The notes beneath the pieces are model-generated. The model was not told the origin of the DNA and did no database searches. It worked only from the letters and a program-made list of their open reading frames with translations. From assembly GCF_037975245.1 (NCBI RefSeq), contig NC_092580.1, positions 13,987,001 to 14,051,000 of the forward strand: a stretch of DNA of 64,000 bases, given 5' to 3'. The stretch is from Apostichopus japonicus. Taxonomy: Eukaryota; Echinodermata; Holothuroidea; Aspidochirotida; Stichopodidae. Positions 54,442 to 64,000 of this stretch are shown piece by piece. The position numbers were made by a program, and so were the translations under genes. Numbering within the stretch: the first letter of the stretch is position 1; each line of letters begins with the position of its first letter.

Positions 54442-56234
54442 GTAAGTAAACTTTTCACTAATTAATTCTGTTAATCTGTAACCGAATTTGTACTCAGCGA
54501 GATGAGTAGAATAAGTGGCAATGGTAGTAAACCATTAGCCTACTGCATTGCTACAAATTATATAGGCCTAGGCAGAGGGCCTAGGCCTAAGTTATACGCT
54601 ATACTTAAAGTACTTATAGTAAACGTACATTTTAAGTTGAACTTGTAGGAGAAACTGGGTATGATGCCCGAAACAGGCAACAATAATTATGTGAAGTTGG
54701 TTTTAGCCTTTATAATAGCAACAGTTAAATAGCCTCATATTTTTATTATAATGTAAGATTCGAGATCCACAGGGGAGGAAACTTGTCAAAATGTTGAGAA
54801 AGAAATTTTAGCCACAGATTCCATGGCAAACATAAAACTCAAATCTTACAGTCATGTGCTGAAACAAGTACGCTTTAGTTCTAATTAGGCATAAATGACC
54901 TTCACAGAAATATATGGGGATTTGGGAATTTGTTATGTACTTAGAAGCCCCTTGTCAAAGTTTTGTCACTTATTCCATGGACAAGCTATTTTCCTAGACT
55001 TGGCCTGACTTTCCAGTCCCCTCAAAAGAAAAAAAAAATCAAAGCAATGGAAACCACAAGATAAAAGATCTATTATAGCCATCAATTGTACTATGAACTA
55101 TAAATATCTCCAACATAAATAGTGCAATGATTTGTATACACTGATTCTGTCTGTGCATAAGTACAGTATAAGGAAGTTTGTTTAAATCTGGAAAATCATA
55201 GAACTAACTTGGGACTTATGTAAATTATGGATTCGCCAAATTTTATGAGACTGTGGAAGAATATGCTGATCTTAACTATGTCCCTTCTCCCTCAGTAAGT
55301 TGTAATCAAGGTTTGCAGACTGAGAAAGAATTTTCATGTTAGATGTTAGAATGGAACTATTGTTAATATGTATGGGGATTCAGAAGTTCTTTCTCCACAA
55401 ATTTAGCACCATGGTTATTTTACCAGAAACACCTACATCCTCCCCCACCCCCATTTGACCTAACAGTGTTTGATGCTACATAATTAATGCTTTCAAAACA
55501 TTATTTTACTTCAAAGAAACTGGTATTGTAAGTTTGAAGGTCTCTATAATAGATGGATATTGGGTATTTTACCACATTGGCTATAGAGGTCATTTGAAGT
55601 TAAATTTATTCTTCTTCCCAAGCTCTTACCTGTTTCCACAATAAAAAATGTCCTTTCTAGGCTTTCCATCTACCCAACCTAAATAAATTTGGTAAGGATT
55701 GATTTGGGGTTTTTAGAGACCAAATTTTCCTACTTTAAATACTGCGAACGAGATCCTTTGGGTGATTGAGTGAGGAGAAGGGGGGGGGAAGGTAGGGGGG
55801 TGGGAGTGCTAGACCACAATGTTCCAGTTACTGACAATTAGGCGAAATAATGAGGCGAAAGGTACAGTACCAATTGCTATATACTAGACACAGAAGAATA
55901 AGAATGCATTTGTTGTATTGTGTTACCTACTTCTGAGTTACAAGTATTTAATTCCACTATCCTTGGAGTGAACCAAAAGGTCATTCAGTTATGTTCCCAG
56001 AGTATGCTGGATTTAAAACATGGTTGATTTATGAATGCTTAAAACTAAGCAAGAATGTGTACTGTCTGTCTGAAGCTATTTCCCACTCACTGAGATATAT
56101 ACCATCCTCATCCTGATTAACCTTCTTCTTTATTTTTCTTCCTCTAACAGTCGTTTGCAACTTTGAGAGTGATATTCCTCACAGTCTAAAATTGACAGTC
56201 GGACAAAGGGTTCATATCAAACAGCAGAATGGAG
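54405..56234 (+). CDS. DOCK-family guanine exchange factor (DOCK3/4-like), first two coding exons, partial
   Basis: Exons 54405-54441 and 56151-56234 join in phase to give 40 residues, MWQKVTGKTFAIVVCNFESD then IPHSLKLTVGQRVHIKQQNG, with one base carried into a third exon. This matches the N-terminal start and the first half of the SH3 domain of DOCK3/DOCK4 (MW..., then VV.. .F...VP..L.L.IG..V.I). DOCK proteins activate Rac/Rap with ELMO bound at the SH3 end. The next exon should start at the GW of the SH3 domain; I found none up to 64000, so it probably lies to the right. The match is short, so another SH3 protein remains possible. Confidence 0.55.
54442..56150. other. DOCK-like intron 1
   Basis: AT-rich; poly-G tract at about 55780-55803. 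No exon found. Confidence 0.45.
56151..56234 (+). CDS. DOCK-like exon 2 (first half of SH3)
   Basis: Acceptor TTCTTCCTCTAACAG, donor AATGGAG|GTGAGT. It completes Val13 and codes VCNFESDIPHSLKLTVGQRV then HIKQQNG. Confidence 0.6.
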
Positions 56235-58267
56235 GTGAGTTTTCAAAATTCAAAAGTGATGATGCAAGGGAGGTATGCAATGACTCTCTGCAGAAAGACT
56301 ATTTAAAGAGCAATCTTTATTTTATGTTGTATTATTTTGGGTACAGAGTGAGGTGGGCGGTTTGGGGGGGGGGAAGGGGGGTTTTAGTTCGAGAGCTACA
56401 GTTGAAGATGTTAGTTGCCTTGGAACGGTGAGTAATAACACGGAAGGCAGTGACTTCCGGAAGAAAGTTTCTGTAGAAGTTTCTGTAGTTCCTATAGGAC
56501 TTCTGTCTTTCGTTTGAAATCATGTTTTCATCATGTCATTTTCACTGTTTTGGACTTCATCATCAGGAAGAATGCCTTCTCATCATGATTTTTGAGTGCT
56601 GCATTTAATGCCATTTATCCTTTGACTTTTTCACACACCATGTATCGATTTGTTACGTCATTATGTTGTACGAAGGTACCAAGGGAGTTTTTTTTGGGGG
56701 GGGTGCCTTTATTTGGACTTTTGTGCTGTGAAAAAGATGACTGGATATCTCAGTGATAAAGTCAGATCTAGTGATAAAGTCTAGTGATAACGTATCTAGT
56801 AATCTAGTGATAAAGTATCTAGTGATAAAGTCAGATTATATATATAAGTAATTTGTGAGCAGAAGATGGAACAGATCTTAAATTGTCACTGATAATGAGT
56901 AAACTGCCATTAAACATTTAAAAGATCTTCAGTCGTGGGCTTAATATTTAACTATATATGATGGAATCAATATACAGGTCTAACTGTTTGGTGATTACAC
57001 ACAAGGAAATGAATTGCAATAGTTCTGCATTTCCTGTGGTTTCCATGAAGATCATGATTCATTTCACAAGAAAATAAATTGACAATTTTTTGACTTACTA
57101 CTATTTTAGAACAACTGTTTTAACTGAATTTTTCTGTCAATTTACAGTACCTGCCAATTTATCACCGTACTTGTAGCATGTACAGTAGTCTGTCATATAG
57201 ACTTGTTTTTTTTATGTTCGGAACTTGTTTGTGAAAACAGGGAACTATACTGTCCTACTAGGTACCTTTGCACGATACTTCCCGTCGTTCGGAGCCTTGA
57301 CCCGATTAAAGATTAAAGATGTCATAGAGGAAATGTCTGTTCCACTGTTTCTATGTGATATGCAAACGCTGTTAACTGCTCAGAAACTGTTGCTTTCACA
57401 TACATGTGTTTGTCTTTGGTGTTATTAACTGTTAATATACTCTAGCACTGTTTAAGTGGACAAGTGGTGATCAATTCTTGGATATCAATAGGCAAGGGGG
57501 GTGGGAGACTTGGGATACTCCAGTGATAATTTAGTCTACAGTACTACTTACAGTAAATGATATAGCAGAGAAAGAAGGGCAGAAGGTTGCCTGCCCTGTG
57601 TTCTGAAATAATTTAACTTCTTTGCCGACAATGTAAATTAGCATCAAAAGCTAACAGAGAGGTATTTACCAGTTTAATTCTGTCAATTTATGTCGGTGAA
57701 AAGTAAATTCATTCCATATTATTTGATCCATATTAGATAATTTTCTTGTTATGAAAACCAATTAGTTGCTGTTCTGAAAGGTGGCATGAAGTGTAAGTCT
57801 AAGAGTACAGTGCTGCAGCTTGTCCAGAGGACAACCAGGAAATATTCAAAACATTGATACAGTAGTTCAGGTTGTAGATTTATTTTGGGGCATCCTGGTG
57901 AAAGTTTAATTCACATGCCATTAAAAACAGAGGATGTACAGTATATTTATTTTAAGTTGAACTTGATAGCTTTTGATCTAAATGTGAACAAGAAGCAATC
58001 AAGTCATGTTTGTTTTTCTTAAAATAATTGAATCCACTTTCCTTCTTTAGAAACTGGATGCATCAGAAGTATGACTGTTCACTCATATTTGATGGTATTG
58101 AGTACTGTAACATCACAACCACTGCTGTGAAATTGTGAATGTTGGTACTTTCTATGTAACCAGCTCAGTGTCAAATAGCGGATGTGAAACTTAGCCCAGC
58201 ATAAACATTTTGGTCACACTCGACTTGATATTGCACATTTCAAGTTCCTTTTGGTACAAAATGTGGC
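56235..58267. other. DOCK-like intron 2, first part
   Basis: No exon. It contains G-runs (56364-56380, 56694-56702) and short tandem TCTAGTGATAAAG-like units at about 56743-56845. Confidence 0.5.
56743..56845. repeat. Short tandem repeat, TCTAGTGATAAAG units
   Basis: About six imperfect units with varying spacers. Confidence 0.75.
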
Positions 58268-58735
58268 AGTGAACAGTGAGTGACTGGAAATTGACAATTT
58301 ACTTTGTGCCCTTGATTACCTGGCTCCTCACGACCTCAGCACTCTCATTCTACTGAGTCTAGAGATAACTGGTAACCTTTTAACACCGTGAGCCCTCTAT
58401 GACCAGACTCCTTAGGTCAATGCCCTCCCTTATCATTCTCTCCTTAAATTGTACATTGAACAGTGTGACAGTGTGGTGTGACAGTGAACAATGAGTGACT
58501 GGAAAATGACAATTTAATTTTGTGCCCTCGCTTACCTGTCTCCTCACAATCTCAGCACTAGTTCTGTCGTTTCTATAGTGAACTGGTAACCATTTAACAC
58601 ATGGCGCCCACTATGACCGGACCCCTTGGGTCAATGCCCTCCCTTCTCATTCTGCCACCCAAATTGTACATTGAACAGTGTGACAGTGTGTTGTGACAGT
58701 GTGCTATGACAGTGAACAGTGAGAGACTGGAAAAT
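58268..58735. repeat. Two tandem ~220-bp copies
   Basis: GTGACAGTGAACA(G/A)TGAGTGACTGGAAA begins each copy; shared later blocks are TTTGTGCCCT, CTCCTCACxA(C/T)CTCAGCACT, GGTCAATGCCCTCCCTT and AAATTGTACATTGAACAGTGTGACAGTGTG. A partial third relative lies at about 63705-63760 (CTTACCTGTCTCCTTACAAC). Confidence 0.85.
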
Positions 58736-59385
58736 GACATACTGTAAGAATATGTACATGTATGCAAATATGGATAATGAAACAATTTTGGTTTTACTGC
58801 CCCGGAAAGGCTCCTTTCACTCTGCAGTTCAGCATTGCATAGTACCAGCTGAGTGTTAAGAAATATAGACAGTACTTTCTTTCATTGCTTACTTGAAACA
58901 TGATCACACTCCCCCCTACAATATGTACTGTACAAAGCACCGACTAGAAAATAATTACAATGCTTTGGACTGTTATGTTGCAGAATTTGAAGCTGCAAAA
59001 TCTAATGGAAACATGACAAGAAAAACATAGTACTTAAAATTTGTGAACTCTGCTAAAACATACATATCCCCATATATTCTCTTTCAATCTTTGCAGCTTG
59101 ACAAGTCTCATTGTAAGCAGTTTGTAAATATTTTGGTGACCTCCTATCTCCCTCTCCCATATAAAAGGAAACTGCACGCTACAGCAAGTAAAGTAGTCCA
59201 CTACCTCCTAGTGCTACCACACAGTTTTCATATGTTGCTACTGGTAGTATTGTTAATAATTCCGAAACACTGTGACCTGGTTTTTTTTGGCAGTGGTGTC
59301 TCCATTCATTTCTTTTTTATGATGAATTATGCTTTTATACATGGCAAATTTTAAAGTGTACTGGGAATGATGTGTGCATATAGCA

Positions 59386-59767
59386 CAGGGTTGTCCAACC
59401 TTTTGCAGAGGAGGGCCACATGGAATGATTATGATGAAGGAGGGGGCCGCATGAACCCTACACTAGATTTTTCGATTTTTTTTGCCCGAAGCCCAAGGCA
59501 ACAAAATGTGAGCGCGGAGCGCACTGATTCATTTTCCTTCCTGTTAAAACAGATGAATAAAGTCCAGCCCCCCCCCCGCTGAGAGTGTCACACAAACTGA
59601 CCTGTATGCAGTTTTTTGAAGGTTCGAATGATTGATTAAACAGCTTCAAATTATTATCAATAAATCTGCTCACTAAAATTTCGCACCGTAGAGCATCTCT
59701 GGCGGGCCAGACGCAACCCTGCGGCGGGCCGGACTGTGGCCCGCGGGCCGTAGGTTGGACAACCCTG
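59386..59767. mobile_element. 382-bp hAT-type MITE, copy 2
   Basis: Opposite-orientation copy of 17582-17983, with the same CAGGGTTGTCCAACC inverted ends. Target duplication ATATAGCA is perfect at 59378-59385 and 59768-59775. Confidence 0.93.
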
Positions 59768-59775
59768 ATATAGCA

Positions 59776-61949
59776 ATATTACCTGCAATGAACTGTAGCA
59801 TATAAACTACCTTTCTGTGTACATTAGATGGTTAGAATTGACTTTGCCCCTCTCTTATCTGTCTCCATCTCTACATATACATAGCACTTTTCTCCATCTA
59901 CCTAACACGACTGAAACGGTTCAGCACCGCCCCCTCATTTCTGGGGTCACCGTCCCCTCATTTCTGGGGTCACTGTCCCCTCCTACCTCCATACTCATTC
60001 CCAATCTACCATTCAGAAGATTAACAACAACGTGATTTTGACTGGGGGATTTTCCTCTGACCTTTTCGCTCTGGTGGTCATTTCCTGACCAGATTTTTGT
60101 CAGGATCAAGATAACCCTTCACCTTTCTTGAAGCACTGTATAATTAGTACCTGTTTTTTCAATTTCCGTACGTATTGTTTGCTTGGACCCCAAGTTTTGA
60201 TGGTTATAGGCCAAAGTGACTGCAAGCTGGCAGCTTTTGAAGATAATTATGTCACATATTTAATGGTCACCCTGTGACAGAAGAACTGACTGTAGCTTCA
60301 CTGTCACATTAAAGCTGCATTTTGTGTGGCAATACTTGTAATTTTGTACCAAAAGCTGTGCGATTTGCATCACTGGGCTATTAATCTCTACTTCTGTTAC
60401 AAGTGTTGAATTACGCGCGTAACACCGATATCCCTGGTCATCCCTGACCTGCATTTACAATTTCGAATGAATTAACATCCAGCGCCTTCAATCCTAGTCT
60501 TATCAAGACCCCGTTCAAATCCAGGGGTCAAATATGCATTTACACAATTACAGACCAGAGCCTGAGCAGGGAGTTCAATGCGTTCTCATATCTGAAGCGT
60601 CAACAGGGCTTTTAGCAAATTTCAGTGCATTTCATAAAGTTCTGTCCACATGCAATATCAAATGTCTTTTGGCCTCGCTTTGTCCTAAATTTTATTCAAA
60701 ATAATTATAATTGATCATTTCATGATGTATAGACCTTTCCTTGAAAGAAAATATAAATGATTCTTTTGTGCCTGGAATAACCCTTTGTACAATAGCCGCG
60801 TACAGTATTTTACAAAAATCATTGCGTGACAAACAGTGGCTGATGGTGTCAAGGTTATGAATTCACAAGGTATATACTGTTTAAGACTTGCAGCAAATTA
60901 TTTGATTCAGTTTCCTCATTGGCAGTGAGAAAACATTTGTTTAATTTTTGATTTATTTATTGTTGTCATATATTAAGTAGATATATTGCTGCAGGCTTTT
61001 TATTTTATTTTTTTTTTTTTAATATCGATATGCAGTTTTTGAACTTTTTGCATTGATTGTAATTGATAGACTTTGATTTTTCAAGAAATTTTAAGTACTG
61101 CTTTCATATACTCCTTGTAAGGTTGGTTGCATGATACTGCAAAGTGTGGTTGACTTAAGGTACAATTTGACATTTTTTTGATGTCTGTGACAAGTTGTAC
61201 ACTTTATCATGATACAGTTGTTTTTGAACTAACAAAGAATTTCTAATTTTAACACATTTCATTTTCAAGTTTTGACTTTATTTTCAAGCTTGTACAGACT
61301 CAGTGAGGCCCTACGATCATCTACAGCGTAGGAGGACATTTGAACTGAAACATTTGCCAAAATTTGAACACAAAGGTTATCCCTACTGTACATCGTAAAG
61401 CGGTTTTTAATTGGTTCACAATGAATATGAGTCCTTGAGTTGTTGGTAGCTTGACCATCTCTGATCAAATATACATGTTCTTGAACTGTTTCGTCAAGTT
61501 TAGAAAAATTATCTAAAAACAGATATTGGCTTCGAAAGTCATCTTAAATGAAGTTGACTAAAAATCCTACACAAAAATATGAAGAAATAGGAAATAATCT
61601 GACTAGCGTATTGCTCAGCTTTGCCTTCTTTTTTTGGTTTTTCTTTTTCCCTGTAACAGGTTCTTGAAAGTTCAACATAATCATATGCAAATCGTCTCCA
61701 AAGTTGATTCTCAAAATCTCAAATGGTATTATTGGTAAACCTTTAAATATTGAGTCACACTTCTCACTTGGCTGAATTTCAGGATTGGCCTTGTAAAGTC
61801 TGGAGTGCACTTGACTGTTGGCCAATAATATTTACTTTCTTGCGGATAGTGTGATTTGTAGACTGTATTGGAATAAGGCCAAATTATTTTGGCCCCCTTG
61901 GTATACTTCTGTAAAATATTGCCTCTATTCTTTGAAAAGGAAGCAAGAC
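59776..61949. other. DOCK-like intron 2, middle part
   Basis: No exon. A direct repeat of CCCTCATTTCTGGGGTCAC occurs at 59931-59974. The 93-codon minus frame at 61544-61825 looks somewhat protein-like but matches nothing I recognise. Confidence 0.4.
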
Positions 61950-62880
61950 AAAACAGGGGGCACTATCTTGTCGATTCCAACAGTCCGTAGTTATGGCTCT
62001 GGGTCCTGCTGTCATGCTTGTGATCGGTCCTGTTTACAGATCTCCAAAGATTTTTGGTATAGCACTGTAACATTCCTGACATTAATTGGATAGCTTGTTC
62101 CAGTGGTACAGTAGGATGGGTAATAACTTTCTAGATGTTGTGTAAGATTGCTTTTTAGATCAGCATGTTACTTTCCTTACTAGAGGGGGATAACATCCTG
62201 GATCTTGTCTTGAGTTCTAATCCAAGCAATGTTGTTGATTTGACGGGTCTAGGAAAACTAGGAACTAGTGATCATGATATGCTAGCTTTTGATGTTGTTT
62301 GCAAGGTCGTAAATTCTGTTGGCAAGGAAAAAGTCCCTGATTTTACAAGATCAGATACAGAGGCAATTGAAACTTAACTAAAGGGTACAGATTGGATAAA
62401 TTTGTTTAGAGATTTTGGAATCAATATGTTGCTAAGGATAAGGACGTACCTGAAAAGGTCCAGTGGAGGGCTATTAGGATGATTAGATCCTTAAAGGGTG
62501 TTCCTTATTACTCTTGAATCTCACCACTCTGGAGCTTAGGAGGTTACGTGGGACTTGATTCAGATTTTCAAGATTGTGTATGGTTTTGACAATTTATCCT
62601 TCACTGACTTTTTCATGTTTGCTAATAGTAGTTGTACCAGAGAATAGAGATCATTGTCTTAAACTCCAAAGTCACAAAATAGGATTGATATTCAGCAAAA
62701 CTTTTTTTCTAATAGGGTTGTGAATGAGTGGAACGGTTTGCCTGAGAAAGTTGTACTTGCAAGTAGTGTGAATGGGTGTAAGAATGCTTTGGACAAGCAC
62801 TTTAAGCATTGCAATCGGGTCTGTGTGTTTGTGTCTTCAGTTGTTTTTCCTCTCCTATAAGGTCCTTGATGGGGACTTGA
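61950..62880 (+). mobile_element. LINE fragment (CR1/Jockey-like) with internal deletion
   Basis: The first part is endonuclease-like: IGPVYRSP, a frame-broken FLDVV then DCFLDQHVTF, then GDNILDLVLSSNPSNVVDL and TSDHDML. From about 62425 the sequence jumps to the reverse-transcriptase C-terminal end: VPEKVQWRAIRMIRSLKG, LTTLELRRLRG, then FFSNRVVNEWNGLPEKVVLA and SVNGCKNALDKHFKH. The catalytic polymerase region between them is missing, and frames shift several times, so the copy is dead. Confidence 0.82.
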
Positions 62881-64000
62881 GTGTCCCTTCTGATCCTTTT
62901 TTCCCCCTACTAAACTAAACTAACAAAAATAGCTCAATCTATGTGCTAGTTGTGAAAATATATGTTTACAAATATCCGTTTTCCATAAAAATACCAGAAG
63001 AATCGCAGGTACAGTATATGTCTAGTCCTTTACAATTTTACTGATGCTTGAAGCTTAAAGTCAGTTTCACTGACGTGATAGAAAATACCTCAAAGAAGCT
63101 TTCTGATTGGTTCACGACAAGTGGTTTGTACTGTTGCCAAACCTTGTGTTAGTTATGAGTTCTACAGACCATAGGTTAGTTTGAAAGTACAGCAGTTTGC
63201 CCAGAAGGGATTTCTTACCAGCTTCTCATGTTTCATGGAACTGAAGAGGACTGATATGACGGTGCCCTCTGTTGATTCAAGGCGTGGCTGGGGATCCCCA
63301 TTGTTCAGTACACTTGACCCTTTTTTTTTGACTTTTGAGTTTTTCATTCTATAAGTTTTAACTCATTTACCTAGACTTTTAATTATATTTGATATGCTTT
63401 TGTATTTACTATTTAGTTTGATTTTAATGATGACTTCAGAAAACATTAAATGAGTTCATGGAGTGTTCATTTTGTGGTTTGAAAAGCTAGTTTATTTTGT
63501 GGTTCAGAAAACCAGACTTGTTGTTTAAACTACTGGGGTACAAGGGTAACTTACTCTTTTCCTGATGTAAAGTTTGCTTTTAAGTGATAACCAGTTGAAT
63601 TGCAATTACTGTAACTTAAAAAAAGAAAATTAAAAGTGCTCAAAAGAAATTGGAAGATGAAAAATATCTAGTCTACTGTACTGTACACTGGTCTCCATTT
63701 ATTTACTTCGCGCCTCACTTACCTGTCTCCTTACAACCTCAGCACTATTGTTCTACTGTTGGGGCTATAACTAGTTGGGGCTATAACTATTGTACATACA
63801 AAGTTTGGTCATAGTGATATCAATTTGTGACCATACCAAATTGTTTTCTCAATAAATTTTGACACTTTGAGAATTCAGAAACGGTAAATGGAAAATGGTC
63901 AAATTAGCCTTAATTGTATGAAAAAGTCTGTCGCGAACTCCACCTAGACCGAATGTGCGATTAAGTTCAAACTTGGTGGGTAAGCTACGGACCCTCTGAC
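62881..64000. other. DOCK-like intron 2, right end
   Basis: No exon recognised; contains the partial repeat at about 63705-63760. Confidence 0.4.

Noticed and set aside
57225-57428. Third DOCK exon
   Set aside because: It does not contain the expected GW and KGIFPxxYI residues of the SH3 second half and lacks a phase-compatible acceptor.

Overview
This is a window of animal nuclear DNA. It is AT-rich, the genes are split by short-to-medium GT-AG introns, and the gaps are full of small DNA transposons, LINE and SINE pieces, minisatellites and poly-G or TA runs. No bacterial or phage gene organisation is present. The gene content (NPRL2, CYB561D2, MOV10, a CARD protein and a DOCK-like start) and intron-rich orthologues close to the vertebrate proteins suggest an invertebrate deuterostome. 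An echinoderm, possibly a sea cucumber, is my guess for the group; that is inference.

Layout: (1) 1-189, minus strand, is the first coding exon of a CARD (death-fold) protein that runs off the left edge. Upstream of it, 1.4-2.8 kb holds a tandem duplication that keeps a good splice donor in both copies. (2) 3.7-9.3 kb is intergenic, with a hAT-type and a TTAA-type MITE and a 179-bp tandem duplication. (3) 9385-19475, minus strand, is a complete ten-exon NPRL2 gene (GATOR1 subunit, mTORC1 inhibitor; 345 aa as reconstructed). (4) 20007-23404, plus strand, is a complete three-exon CYB561D2 gene (237 aa), head-to-head with NPRL2 across 531 bp. Its 38-bp middle exon was found by reading splice sites and protein phase. 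(5) 23.5-27.8 kb is an AT-rich gap between convergent genes. (6) 27812-47279, minus strand, is a complete 21-coding-exon MOV10 RNA helicase (1043 aa), with an N-terminal C2H2 zinc finger and all SF1 helicase motifs. A probable 5' UTR exon ends at 48493. (7) 48.5-54.4 kb is intergenic, with a decayed coding-like stretch, palindromes and TA repeats. (8) 54405-64000, plus strand, is the probable start of a DOCK-family gene (start exon plus an SH3 exon). The remaining 7.7 kb is read as its long intron, with a hAT MITE and a LINE fragment.

All exon joins given for NPRL2, CYB561D2 and MOV10 were checked for phase and codon count and close without a frameshift. The main biological points are the conserved NPRL2/CYB561D2 head-to-head pair with a DOCK-type gene nearby (all three lie on human 3p21), a zinc finger at the front of MOV10, and two intronic minisatellites with alternating (dimeric) units. 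One of these repeats consensus-like 5' splice sites along MOV10 intron 11. I saw no clear sign of a wholly new gene system; most of the unusual structure is mobile-element and repeat biology.
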